Below are positions 7,882-18,493 of a stretch of 64,000 nucleotides of DNA, one piece after another. Position numbers and translations under genes: made by a program. This stretch comes from Variovorax ginsengisoli. GTDB taxonomy: Bacteria > Pseudomonadota > Gammaproteobacteria > Burkholderiales > Burkholderiaceae_C. Each line of letters begins with the position of its first letter. Position 1 is the first letter of the stretch. Location: positions 1,223,086 to 1,287,085 of the forward strand of contig NZ_RCZJ01000002.1 of assembly GCF_006438845.1 (NCBI RefSeq), read 5' to 3'. The notes beneath the pieces are model-generated. The model saw nothing but the letters and a program-made list of their open reading frames with translations, was not told the DNA's origin and did no database searches.

Positions 7882-9621
7882 TTACGGGGCAGGTTGTGCC
7901 ACCAGTGCCTCGGCCAGTTGGGCCTGCATGGCTTGGGCCGCGGCCAGCCGCTGGCGCAGGTCGGCGCAGAGGCGCCGGAGTTCTTCGACACGGGCGACGA
8001 TGCGGGATTGTTCGGCGAGGGGAGGGAGCGGAACCGGCGCGCTCAAGACAACTTCGCGCGATACGTTCTTCATTGAGCTGCTGGTGCCCGAGGCATTGGC
8101 CGCGTAGTGTGCTCGCGCATGCGCGGCGTTGTTGGACAGATTCAGGAACTCGCGGTTCATGAGCGCAGACACATCGAGTCGAATGATTTTGTCGCTGAGC
8201 ATAAGTTGCGGCGGCGCCTTGCCGACCACGACTGACCGCGCGACCAACTCCTCCGTGTTCGCCCGCGAAAGGAGGAAGTCACCGTCTCTGACCTCGTACT
8301 CCGGTCTTGGCGCAAGGCCCGACGGGAGTTCCTTATTCGCATCTGCGTCAAAGGCACCCCATGAGACTGCACTGACCTTCAATACACCCCAATGGCCTTC
8401 GCGTCGCGGGCTTGGAATGCAGGTTGGACTCCAACCGGCTTCGCTACCGTTCACAAGGTCACCCATCCGTACCCACCGCCATGCGGTCGGTAGCGACGGG
8501 AGTTCGTCCGGGTTGCCTTGCAGCGGCAGAAGCTTTTCCCGCCGGATTCTTCCTTCCGCGATGAGCAGCGCCTTCTCTGATCTGACTCTCTCTAGCAGCT
8601 CACTTGCTGGCTCATCGGCTGGATCTTGCTGCACCAACAGCCCGCGTACAGCCAACTGGAGGATGGTTTGCTCCAGCGCACCCACAGCTTCGGGGCGGTC
8701 GAGCAGCATGTCGAAGTGGTCGCCGATGCGTTGCCAGCGGTCGGACAGTGCCTCGGGCGATTCGCTGTCGGTCAGTGTGCCGAGCAGGGTGCTGACGAGC
8801 TGGCTGTGTTGTGCGGCTTCGAGCCGGCCCTTGGCTTCGAGCGCGTCGCACAGACGCATGAGCTCTTCGACGCGGGTGACGATGCGGGATTGTTCGGCAA
8901 GGGGTGGATAGGAGACAACAATTTTCTCCATCTTCTCTTTGGTCATGTGCACCATTGAGACACCATGCCCAGCTGCCTTTATCTCTGCTGTTTTCTCCAG
9001 CAGAAAAGTGTGGAAGTAACGGGTGTTAAACGCATCAAGCCTAAACGGCTCAAGCTTCCAGATGTGGTAATGATAAATAGCGTCCGGTCCCTCCCAAATG
9101 AATGGGCCAAAAGATGCCGACCAGGCGAACAACAGGTCGCCACGTCGGCAATACTTCTCTGGAGCCAAATTGAGATTGGAGTAGTACCAATGGTTGGATG
9201 TAAAGAGATTCCCGACCCTGAGAACTGGCGTGCCAACATCGAGTAACTCGCTCTTTCTATAGGCCCTGCCATTCAAGACTCGCACGATGTCGGCAAGCCT
9301 TGCGCACCTCCAACCCGCTGGCAACTCGAAGGTGACCGGATTTTCAGCGTGCTTAGTCGGCAGCTTTTCGCGCTTGATTTTTTCCTTGGCAATCAACTGC
9401 TGCTTTGCTTCCCGAAGCAATGCCAATGGCACGTCTGCTGGCTCATCACCCGGATCCTGCCGCACCAACTTGCCTTGCACAGCCAACGTCAAGATCAATT
9501 CCCGCAATCGAGCTACTCCGTTGGTTGAAGTCGCCAGCAATTCGAAGTGCTCCACCAAAGGCGCCTGCTTCCCGTCCCGATGCATTGCGCTCAATTCGCG
9601 CGTCTTCAACAGCGCGCTCAT
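7882..9621 (-). CDS. hsdS: Type I restriction-modification specificity subunit
   Basis: A 579-residue DNA-recognition subunit shared by methylase and nuclease complexes. It has two target-recognition domains (about residues 65-230 and 330-500), each followed by a near-identical helical conserved region. The repeated motif PPLAEQSRIV(T/A)RVEEL appears near residues 238 and 533. The start overlaps the hsdM stop by 4 nt (ATGA). The stretch 8930-9420, coding for the first recognition domain, is visibly richer in A and T than the rest of the operon, as expected of a domain swapped in by recombination. Size and gene order resemble type IB (EcoAI-like) systems. The recognition sequence cannot be read from the protein. 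Confidence 0.93.
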   Translation of the reverse strand: MSALLKTRELSAMHRDGKQAPLVEHFELLATSTNGVARLRELILTLAVQGKLVRQDPGDEPADVPLALLREAKQQLIAKEKIKREKLPTKHAENPVTFELPAGWRCARLADIVRVLNGRAYRKSELLDVGTPVLRVGNLFTSNHWYYSNLNLAPEKYCRRGDLLFAWSASFGPFIWEGPDAIYHYHIWKLEPFRLDAFNTRYFHTFLLEKTAEIKAAGHGVSMVHMTKEKMEKIVVSYPPLAEQSRIVTRVEELMRLCDALEAKGRLEAAQHSQLVSTLLGTLTDSESPEALSDRWQRIGDHFDMLLDRPEAVGALEQTILQLAVRGLLVQQDPADEPASELLERVRSEKALLIAEGRIRREKLLPLQGNPDELPSLPTAWRWVRMGDLVNGSEAGWSPTCIPSPRREGHWGVLKVSAVSWGAFDADANKELPSGLAPRPEYEVRDGDFLLSRANTEELVARSVVVGKAPPQLMLSDKIIRLDVSALMNREFLNLSNNAAHARAHYAANASGTSSSMKNVSREVVLSAPVPLPPLAEQSRIVARVEELRRLCADLRQRLAAAQAMQAQLAEALVAQPAP

Positions 9622-11087
9622 GCATTGGCACCGAGCGATTGCGAAAGGATCGCCTTGAGCTGATCGCGCAGCGCTTGCGCCTCGCGTTGCAGCCGCGCAT
9701 GCTCGGCGAGCAAGGTCTTGGGGTCGTGGCTCACCACGTCCGCTGCATGCGGATTCTTCTGGTCGAGGTTGAAGCCTTCCGCCTTGATCTTCTCGATGCT
9801 CACCTTCCAGGCACGCTCGTTCTCCACGCGGCCCGCAAAGCCGTCGGCAGCGCTGCCCCACCATGCCTTCTCGGCATCGAATTCTTCGAGCCGGATCGGC
9901 TTGGTCTTGTTGTAGTTCTTCACGCCCAGCGGGTACGGGTGCTCGTAGTACCAGACGTGCTGCGTCGGATCGCCTTTGGTGAAGAACAGCAGGTTGGTCT
10001 TGATGCCGGTGTAGGGCGAGAACACGCCGTTGGGCAGCCGCACGATGGTGTGCAGGTTGCATTCGTTCAGCAACTGTTCTTTGATGCGGGTCTTGACGCC
10101 CTCGCCGAACAGCGTGCCGTCGGGCAGCACCAGCGCTGCGCGGCCACCCGGCTTGAGGATGTGTTTGATGAGCACGAGGAACAGGTCCGCCGTTTCCTTG
10201 GTGCGTACATCGGCCGGGTAGCCCTGCTCGATGCCTGGCTCTTCGATGCCGCCGAAGGGCGGGTTGGTGAGCACCACGTCCACACGGTCCGCGGCGGTGT
10301 AGTCGCGCAGCGGGCGGACCAGCGTGTTGTCGTGACGGATGTTGCTGGGCACCTCGATGCCGTGCAGCATGAGGTTGGTGACGCACAGCATGTGGGGCAA
10401 CTGCTTCTTCTCGACGCCGAAGATGCTGGCTTGCAGTTGCGCGTCCTGCGCGGCGGTGTGGACTTGCTTGCGCAAATGCTCGATCGCGCAGACCAGAAAG
10501 CCGCCCGTGCCGGTCGCGGGGTCGAGCACCCGCTCGCCGAGTTGCGGATTGGTCTGGTCGACCATGAACTGGGTGACGGCACGCGGCGTATAGAACTCGC
10601 CCGCGTTGCCGGCGCTCTGCAGGTCCTTGAGGATCTTCTCGTACAGGTCGTTGAACTGGTGGCGCTCCGCCTGCCGGTTGAAGTCGATGCCGTTGAGCTT
10701 GTTGATCACCTGGCGCAGCAGGTGGCCGCTCTTCATGTAGTTGTAGGCGTCCTCGAACACGCCGCGCACCACGTACGCGCGCGGGTCACGCTGCGCGTCG
10801 GCGCGCAGGCCCTTGAGTGCGGGGAACAGTTGGCCATTGACGAAGTCGAGCAGCGTTTCGCCGGTCATGCCTTCGGCATCAACAGCCCAGTTGCGCCACC
10901 GCAGCGCTTCGGGTATCGGGCTGCCGTACGTGTCGCGGGTCAGTTCCAATTCTTCTTCCAGTGCATCGAACACCTTGAGGAACAGCAGCCATGTGAGCTG
11001 CGAGATGCGCTGCGCGTCACCGTCGACACCGGTGTCTTGGCGCATGACGTCCTGGATGGACTTGATCAGGGAGGAAAAATTGGACAT
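9618..11087 (-). CDS. hsdM: Type I restriction-modification DNA methyltransferase subunit
   Basis: A 489-residue adenine-N6 methyltransferase subunit. The SAM-binding motif is VLDPATGTGGFLV, and the catalytic motif is NPPFGG in DVVLTNPPFGG. An N-terminal HsdM helical domain (MSNFSSLIKSIQDVMRQ...) covers about the first 140 residues. It pairs with two copies' worth of contacts on HsdS. It lies between hsdR (59 bp gap) and hsdS (4-nt overlap), so all three are one leftward operon. The start at 11087 has no strong ribosome site but is the first ATG of the conserved domain. Confidence 0.95.
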   Translation of the reverse strand: MSNFSSLIKSIQDVMRQDTGVDGDAQRISQLTWLLFLKVFDALEEELELTRDTYGSPIPEALRWRNWAVDAEGMTGETLLDFVNGQLFPALKGLRADAQRDPRAYVVRGVFEDAYNYMKSGHLLRQVINKLNGIDFNRQAERHQFNDLYEKILKDLQSAGNAGEFYTPRAVTQFMVDQTNPQLGERVLDPATGTGGFLVCAIEHLRKQVHTAAQDAQLQASIFGVEKKQLPHMLCVTNLMLHGIEVPSNIRHDNTLVRPLRDYTAADRVDVVLTNPPFGGIEEPGIEQGYPADVRTKETADLFLVLIKHILKPGGRAALVLPDGTLFGEGVKTRIKEQLLNECNLHTIVRLPNGVFSPYTGIKTNLLFFTKGDPTQHVWYYEHPYPLGVKNYNKTKPIRLEEFDAEKAWWGSAADGFAGRVENERAWKVSIEKIKAEGFNLDQKNPHAADVVSHDPKTLLAEHARLQREAQALRDQLKAILSQSLGANA

Positions 11088-11146
11088 GGAGAAGCGAAGG
11101 GAGTCGGCCGCGTCCTTCGAGACGGCGGCCAGGGTACGGGGAGGCG

Positions 11147-13618
11147 CTACGCAGGAGTGCTGGGCGGGGCCGTCGGGTTGTAGAGCGCCTGTTCGACATC
11201 GCGCAAAGCCGCGAGGTACTGGGGGCGGCCGCCGAAGCTGCGCACCAGTTCGGCCGGGCTGCCGATGTGCGAGAAAGGCTGTACCTTGAGCACGTCGTCG
11301 CTCTCGATGCTGGCAATGCCCTCGTCGGCGTACTTGTCGAGCAGCGCATCGATCACGCGCCGCGCCACCGGGCCATAGCGCTCGAAGGCCGCGCGCTGCT
11401 TGGCGCGTCGGGCTCGTTCGCGTCGGGATTGCAGTGGCAGATGCCAGGCCACATGCAGCAACAGGTCGAATGCGTCCAGGTCCTTGTGGCCCATCTCGTC
11501 GGCCAATGCCTCGAACAACACGCCCTGCGATTCCAGTTCGGCCAGCAGCACGGCCTTCCGTTCGGCGTCGTTCCACGCCTGCAGGAACTTGTCGAGCGAG
11601 TCGTAGCGACGCGTCAGGTTGATGCGTGTGTAGTCGCGCAGGCTGTCGGTGATGAGCTTGCCGTCGGCGCTCAGGTATTGCACGCGCTCACGAGCGACGG
11701 CCACGGTGACGTTGTTGCCGAGGACGTACTTCCGAGGAGGCGGCTCGCCCGGCGCCAGCGGGCCGAGGGGCCCGGGCGGCGGATCGAACGGGTCATCGGG
11801 CGTGCTTGGGCCGCCCGGTCCACCTTCTGGCGGTTCGGGCGGCACGATGGGGTCGTTGGGTCCGGGTGTGAAGACCTGCTCGGGATCGCCGTCGAAGGCC
11901 GGGTCTGCAAACAGCTCAGTGGCGCGCTTGAAATCCAGTAGCGTGAACCATGTCTTGCCCAGGTCTTCGCGCAAACGTGTGCCGCGGCCGATGATCTGCT
12001 TGAACAGCGTCATCGACTGGATGTTCTGATCGAGCACGATCAGCTTGCAGGTCTGCGCATCGACGCCGGTGCTCATGAGCCGCGACGTGGTAGCGATCAC
12101 CGGATAGGTCTTCTCGGGGTCGATGAAGTCGTCGAGTTCGCGCTTGCCTTCGGCGTTGTCGCCGGTGATCTGCACCACGTACTTGGGTTGGGTCTGGCAG
12201 ATGTCGGCGTTGGCGTTGCTCAAGGCCTGGCGCATACGGGCGGCATGGTCGATGTCCTCGCAAAAGACAATGGTCTTTGCGTACCGATCCGTGCCTTTGA
12301 GGTATTCGGTGATGCGTGCGGCCACGGCTTCGTCACGTGCTTCGAGCACCAGCTTGCGGTTCATGTCCGCGACGGTGTAGATGCGGTCCTCGATCGGCTG
12401 GCCGTGCTTGTCGGTCATGCCTGCCGTCGGCCGCCAACCGAAAGCATCCTTGTCCAAATCGACCCGGATCACCTTGTAAGGTGCCAGATAACCGTCATCG
12501 ATGCCTTGCTTCAGGCTGTAGGTATAAAGCGGCTCGCCGAAGTAGTCGGCATTCGATTGGCCTGCATCGTTCGCTTTGGGCGTGGCGGTCAAGCCGACTT
12601 GGGTTGCCGTATTGAAGTAGGTCAGTATCTCGCGCCAGGCGGAGTCTTCGGAAGCGCTGCCGCGATGGCACTCGTCCACGATGATGAGATCGAAAAAGTC
12701 GGGCGAGAACTGCTTGTAGATGTTGCGGTCTTCATCTGCGCCCGACACCGCTTGATAGAGCGACAGGTAGATCTCATAGCTTTTGTCGACCTGCTTGGTG
12801 GTCTTGTTGACGGCAAGCTCGACTTCTTCGATGAACTTCTGGCCCTGTGCATCCACCCGCTCGATGCCTTTGGCGTTCGGACTGAGCTTCGCCATCGCAC
12901 CTTTGAACGGGCGGAAGTCGTTGACCATGGTCTGGTCGATCAGGATGTTGCGGTCGGCCAGGAACAGGATGCGTTTCTTGGCGCCGCTCTTCCACAGCCG
13001 CCAGATTATCTGGAACGCGGTGAAGGTCTTTCCTGTGCCGGTGGCCATGACCAGCAACACGCGGTTCTGCCCGTTGGCAATCGCCTCCACGGTGCGATTG
13101 ATGGCATTGAGCTGGTAGTAGCGCGGCGTCTTGCTGGGTGCGTAGTCCTGCGCAACGATGCGGCTGACCTCTGGCGTCCAGCCTTTCCATGCGCAGTAGA
13201 GTGCCCAGAGCGTCTCAGGCGATGGGAACTCGTCGAGCGAGATGTTCTGTTCCAGCACCCCAGTGGCGAGCGTGGCGTCGCGGAACACGAAGCCGTCGCC
13301 ATTGCTGCTGAAGCTGAAGGGGACAGTCAGCAGATCGGCGTACTGAATGGCTTGCGCCATGCCGGCGCCCATGGCGTGCTGGTTGTCTTTCGCCTCGATG
13401 GTGGCAATCGGGATGTCGGCTTTGTAGAACAGCGCGTAGTCAGCGCGCAAGACTGTGGTCTTGTCACGTTGCGCCTTGCTTCCTCGAACCACAACGCGTC
13501 CTGCGCGCAGTGGGAACTCTCGGTACACCTGATACATGCTGCGCCAACCCGCTTTGACCAGAGCCGGGGTGATGAACTTGTCGCAGATGTCGGTTTCTGA
13601 GAGCTGGTGTTTGTCCAA
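11147..13618 (-). CDS. hsdR: Type I restriction endonuclease subunit R
   Basis: An 823-residue motor and nuclease subunit. The N-terminal nuclease motif is RADYALFYKADIPIATIEAKD (about residues 58-78; D...EAK). The DEAD-like translocase follows: Walker A MATGTGKTFTAF near 192, DECH in IIVDECHRGSASED near 316, and GLTATPK near 346. A proline-rich linker near residue 595 (PPEPPEGGPGGPSTPDDPFDPPP) leads to a C-terminal domain like that of EcoEI R. The start appears to be TTG at 13618 (MDKHQLSETDICDKFITPAL); I see no in-frame ATG nearer the conserved start. It is the promoter-proximal gene of the hsd operon. Confidence 0.94.
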   Translation of the reverse strand: MDKHQLSETDICDKFITPALVKAGWRSMYQVYREFPLRAGRVVVRGSKAQRDKTTVLRADYALFYKADIPIATIEAKDNQHAMGAGMAQAIQYADLLTVPFSFSSNGDGFVFRDATLATGVLEQNISLDEFPSPETLWALYCAWKGWTPEVSRIVAQDYAPSKTPRYYQLNAINRTVEAIANGQNRVLLVMATGTGKTFTAFQIIWRLWKSGAKKRILFLADRNILIDQTMVNDFRPFKGAMAKLSPNAKGIERVDAQGQKFIEEVELAVNKTTKQVDKSYEIYLSLYQAVSGADEDRNIYKQFSPDFFDLIIVDECHRGSASEDSAWREILTYFNTATQVGLTATPKANDAGQSNADYFGEPLYTYSLKQGIDDGYLAPYKVIRVDLDKDAFGWRPTAGMTDKHGQPIEDRIYTVADMNRKLVLEARDEAVAARITEYLKGTDRYAKTIVFCEDIDHAARMRQALSNANADICQTQPKYVVQITGDNAEGKRELDDFIDPEKTYPVIATTSRLMSTGVDAQTCKLIVLDQNIQSMTLFKQIIGRGTRLREDLGKTWFTLLDFKRATELFADPAFDGDPEQVFTPGPNDPIVPPEPPEGGPGGPSTPDDPFDPPPGPLGPLAPGEPPPRKYVLGNNVTVAVARERVQYLSADGKLITDSLRDYTRINLTRRYDSLDKFLQAWNDAERKAVLLAELESQGVLFEALADEMGHKDLDAFDLLLHVAWHLPLQSRRERARRAKQRAAFERYGPVARRVIDALLDKYADEGIASIESDDVLKVQPFSHIGSPAELVRSFGGRPQYLAALRDVEQALYNPTAPPSTPA

Positions 13619-13677
13619 GGCGTGCTCGCTGTGGCGTGAGTGCTGAACTGGCTGGGATTGTGGATGAACGAGTGCGG

Positions 13678-15570
<1,893 letters not shown>

Positions 15571-15647
15571 GCGGCCATTGTCCCCGATCGTCCGCCGCCG
15601 CCGCTGGCACGCGCTTTGCAACGACTCAGCGTTCGAGCGACGTCGAC

Positions 15648-15659
15648 CTGTATAGACAG
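15648..15659. promoter_or_regulatory. HutC-like operator 1
   Basis: Twelve bases CTGTATAGACAG, nearly perfectly symmetric, match the TGTATAGACA core present directly in front of hutH. HutC-family repressors of histidine utilisation bind this type of core. The site lies upstream of the ABC importer genes and also upstream of recQ. Confidence 0.65.
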
Positions 15660-15665
15660 CAAATT

Positions 15666-15692
15666 GGTGCATCTACATTAGAAGGATGCACC
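15666..15692. promoter_or_regulatory. Inverted repeat between the two HutC-like sites
   Basis: A perfect 8-bp inverted repeat, GGTGCATC (15666-15673) and GATGCACC (15685-15692), with an 11-nt spacer. It lies midway between the two HutC-like operators in the recQ/importer intergenic region. It may bind a second regulator; no protein is assigned. Confidence 0.4.
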
Positions 15693-15714
15693 TCAACGGA
15701 GCGCTGGGGTAACC

Positions 15715-15727
15715 CTGTATATACAAG
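15715..15727. promoter_or_regulatory. HutC-like operator 2
   Basis: CTGTATATACAAG, with a perfectly palindromic TGTATATACA core (15716-15725). It lies 67 bp downstream of the first site and about 100 bp before the importer's start codon. The pair suggests cooperative control of the importer operon by the hutC product. Confidence 0.68.
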
Positions 15728-15828
15728 TTGGGGCGCACGACCACAATCCGGCCCACGACGCCCGAGGCGCATGTTCACGACGTCGACAGGTCTCGCTTTT
15801 TCATCACGAACGGAATCCAGGAGTACCC

Positions 15829-16794
15829 ATGGTCAAGATGGTTGTCAAAGTCACTTCGCTGCTCGCAGCCGGCCTGTGCGCGGCCGGCATGGCCACCACG
15901 GCTTCCGCCCAGGACACCAAGATCACGCTCGGCATGTCCGGCTGGACCGGCTTCGCGCCGCTCACCCTCGCCGACAAGGCCGGCATCTTCAAGAAGAACG
16001 GCCTGGACGTCGAAATCAAGATGATTCCGCAGAAGGACCGCCACCTGGCGCTGGCCGCCGAAGCCATCCAGTGCGCCGCCACCACGGTCGAGACGCACGT
16101 CGCCTGGAACGCCAACGGCGTGCCGATCGTGCAGATCTTCCAGATGGACAAGTCCTACGGTGCCGACGGCATCGCGGTGCGCGGCGACATCGCCAAGTTC
16201 TCCGACCTCAAGGGCAAGACCATCGGCGTCGACGCGCCCGGCACCGCGCCTTACTTCGGCCTGGCCTGGATGCTCAACAAGAACGGCATGACGCTCAAGG
16301 ACGTGAAGACCACCACGCTGTCGCCGCAGGCGGCCGCACAGGCTTTCGTCGCCGGCCAGAACGATGCCGCCATGACCTACGAGCCGTACCTGTCGACCGT
16401 GCGCAGCAACCCGGCGGCCGGCAAGATCCTCGCGACCACGCTCGACTACCCGATGGTGATGGACACGGTCGGCTGCGCGCCGACGTGGCTCAAGGCCAAT
16501 GCAAAGGCGGCGCAAGCCCTGACCAACTCGTACTTCGAGGCGCTGGAGATGATCAAGAACGAGCCTGCCAAGGCCAACGAGATCATGGGCGCGGCGGTCA
16601 AGCAGACGGGCGAGCAGTTCGCCAAGTCGTCGGCCTATCTGCGCTGGCAGGACAAGGCGGCAAACCAGAAGTTCTTCGCCGGTGAACTCACGGCTTTCAT
16701 GAAGGACGCCGAGAAGATCCTGCTGGAAGCCGGCGTGATCCGCAAGGCGCCTGAGAACCTGGCCGTCACCTTCGACGCCTCCTTCATCAAGTGA
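15829..16794 (+). CDS. ABC transporter substrate-binding protein (NMT1/SsuA-like)
   Basis: A 321-residue periplasmic binding protein with a cleavable signal peptide (SLLAAGLCAAGMATTASAQ, cleavage near residue 27). The mature protein begins DTKITLGMSGWTGFAPLTLADKAG, the typical opening of the NMT1/SsuA/TauA family. CCAGGAG lies 6 nt before the ATG. It is first in the operon with the permease and ATPase, followed by hutC. The two HutC-like operators in front imply control by histidine or urocanate availability. The substrate may be histidine, urocanate or a related compound; this is inferred from context only. Confidence 0.88.
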   Translation: MVKMVVKVTSLLAAGLCAAGMATTASAQDTKITLGMSGWTGFAPLTLADKAGIFKKNGLDVEIKMIPQKDRHLALAAEAIQCAATTVETHVAWNANGVPIVQIFQMDKSYGADGIAVRGDIAKFSDLKGKTIGVDAPGTAPYFGLAWMLNKNGMTLKDVKTTTLSPQAAAQAFVAGQNDAAMTYEPYLSTVRSNPAAGKILATTLDYPMVMDTVGCAPTWLKANAKAAQALTNSYFEALEMIKNEPAKANEIMGAAVKQTGEQFAKSSAYLRWQDKAANQKFFAGELTAFMKDAEKILLEAGVIRKAPENLAVTFDASFIK

Positions 16795-16805
16795 CATTGG
16801 CCCGC

Positions 16806-16897
16806 CCCCAGTCTGCGCGGCACTTCGTGTCCGCTACGCCAACCCCCTGCCGGGGGCACCACCAGCGGCCCGGCAGAGCCGGTTCCGCGGTGTTCCT
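16806..16897. repeat. Intergenic repeat, copy 1 (about 92 bp)
   Basis: This spacer closely matches 49689-49778. Shared landmarks in the same order are CCCCAGTCT, GCACTTCGTGTC, CGCCA, a CCCCCT-CCGGGG hairpin, GCGGCCCGGCA-AGCCGG and CGGTGTT. Small hairpins occur at CCCCC-TGCC-GGGGG and CCGGC-AGA-GCCGG. Both copies sit between genes of an ABC transporter region. It looks like a dispersed small palindromic element; no coding frame is supported. Confidence 0.75.
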
Positions 16898-16909
16898 GAA
16901 AGAACCGAA

Positions 16910-17695
16910 ATGACCAGGTCCATGGCACCGCTCGAGCCGGTCGGCGCGCGCGCGCGCTGGCTGCTCGGCGTCGGCTTCTTTGTGCTGTTCATCGCGGTCT
17001 GGGCCTTCTTCACGCTCGGCGGCTTCGTGTCGCCGACCTTCCTGGCGAGCCCCGTCACGATGGTGAAGGAAGCCTGGCTGCTGTTCACCGAATACAACTT
17101 CATCCACGACATCGGCATGACGGTGTGGCGGGTGCTCGGCGGCTTCGTGCTCGCCACCGTCGTGGCCGTGCCGCTGGGTATCGCGATGGGCGCGTACAAG
17201 CCGGTCGAGGCCTTCCTCGAGCCCTTCGTGTCCTTCTGCCGCTACCTGCCGGCGTCGGCCTTCATTCCACTGCTGATCCTGTGGGCCGGCATCGGCGAGA
17301 CGCAGAAGCTGCTGGTCATCTTCATCGGCTCGGTGTTCCAGATCATCCTGATGGTCGCGGTCATCGTGGGCGGTGCGCGCAAGGACCTGGTCGAGGCCGC
17401 GTACACGCTCGGCGCCAACAGCGGCGGCATCGTCAAGCGCGTGCTCATTCCGGGTGCAGCGCCCGGCATCGCCGAAACCTTGCGCCTGGTGCTGGGCTGG
17501 GCCTGGACCTACGTGATCGTGGCCGAGCTCATCGGCTCGTCGTCGGGCATCGGCCACATGATCACCGACAGCCAGGCGCTGCTCAACACGGGCCAGATCA
17601 TCTTCGGGATCATCGTGATCGGCATCATCGGCCTCGTCTCGGACTTCGCCTTCAAGGCGCTCAACCGCAAGCTCTTTGCATGGAGCACGATCTGA
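16910..17695 (+). CDS. ABC transporter permease (SsuC/TauC-like)
   Basis: A 261-residue inner-membrane permease with about six membrane segments. The cytoplasmic coupling loop is visible as EAAYTLGANSGGIVKRVLIPGAAPGIAETLR (about residues 162-190), the family's EAA loop. It lies between the substrate-binding protein and the ATPase, whose start codon overlaps its stop (TGATG). A start at the fifth codon (16922) is also possible. Together the three genes form a complete importer placed under the hutC regulator. Confidence 0.9.
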   Translation: MTRSMAPLEPVGARARWLLGVGFFVLFIAVWAFFTLGGFVSPTFLASPVTMVKEAWLLFTEYNFIHDIGMTVWRVLGGFVLATVVAVPLGIAMGAYKPVEAFLEPFVSFCRYLPASAFIPLLILWAGIGETQKLLVIFIGSVFQIILMVAVIVGGARKDLVEAAYTLGANSGGIVKRVLIPGAAPGIAETLRLVLGWAWTYVIVAELIGSSSGIGHMITDSQALLNTGQIIFGIIVIGIIGLVSDFAFKALNRKLFAWSTI

Positions 17696-18480
17696 TGTCG
17701 CGCAACCAACTCTCCATCCAGGGCGTGTCGCGCGTGTTCGAGGGCACCAAGGGCCAGCGCACGCAGGCGCTTCAACCCATCGACTTCGAGGTCCGCGAGA
17801 ACGACTTCGTCACCATCCTCGGCCCGTCGGGCTGCGGCAAGTCGACCTTGCTGCGCATCGTCGCCGGCCTCGACTTTCCGACCACCGGTCAGGTGCTGCT
17901 CGACGGCGAGCGCATCCAAGGCCCGGGCGCCGACCGCGGCGTGGTGTTCCAGAGCTACACGCTGTTCCCGTGGCTCACCATCGCGCAGAACATCCGCTTC
18001 GGCCTGCGCGAGCGGGGCATGAGCGAGGCCGAGCAGAAGGAGCGCAGCGACTTCTTCATCGCGAAGGTGGGCTTGCGCGGCTTCGAGAATCACTTTCCCA
18101 AGCAGCTGTCGGGCGGCATGCAGCAACGCACGGCCATCGCGCGCGCGCTCGCCAACGACCCAAAGATGCTGCTGCTCGACGAGCCCTTCGGTGCGCTGGA
18201 CAACCAGACGCGCGTGCTGATGCAGGAGCTGCTGCTGGGCATCTGGGAGTCGGCACAGAAGACGGTGCTGTTCGTCACGCACGACATCGACGAGGCGATC
18301 TTCATGGCCAACCGCGTGGCGGTGTTCAGCGCGCGGCCGGGCCGGATCAAGACCGAGATCGCGGTCGACTTCCCGCACCCGCGCCACTACACGATCAAGA
18401 CCTCGCCCGAGTTCATGGCGATCAAGGCGCAGCTCACCGAAGAGATCCGCGCCGAGTCGATGGCGTCGGCCGAGCACTGA
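17695..18480 (+). CDS. ABC transporter ATP-binding protein (SsuB/TauB-like)
   Basis: A 261-residue ATPase. Walker A is GPSGCGKST near residue 42, the signature is [15 protein letters not shown] near 138, Walker B is [12 protein letters not shown] near 160, and the switch histidine is in THDIDEA. The start at 17695 overlaps the permease stop; an in-frame ATG five codons earlier (17680) exists. The gene is followed 13 bp later by hutC, so the importer and the regulator are probably co-transcribed. Confidence 0.92.
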   Translation: MSRNQLSIQGVSRVFEGTKGQRTQALQPIDFEVRENDFVTILGPSGCGKSTLLRIVAGLDFPTTGQVLLDGERIQGPGADRGVVFQSYTLFPWLTIAQNIRFGLRERGMSEAEQKERSDFFIAKVGLRGFENHFPKQLSGGMQQRTAIARALANDPKMLLLDEPFGALDNQTRVLMQELLLGIWESAQKTVLFVTHDIDEAIFMANRVAVFSARPGRIKTEIAVDFPHPRHYTIKTSPEFMAIKAQLTEEIRAESMASAEH

Positions 18481-18493
18481 AACGCCGAGCGCC

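Noticed and set aside
9405..11183. 592-codon open frame opposite hsdM
   Set aside because: The minus strand carries clear methyltransferase motifs; this frame is low in hydrophobic pattern and has no ribosome site.
15571..15672. N-terminal extension of RecQ starting at ATG 15672
   Set aside because: The extra codons contain a HutC-like operator, are low-complexity, and RecQ homologues begin near the [15 protein letters not shown] segment.
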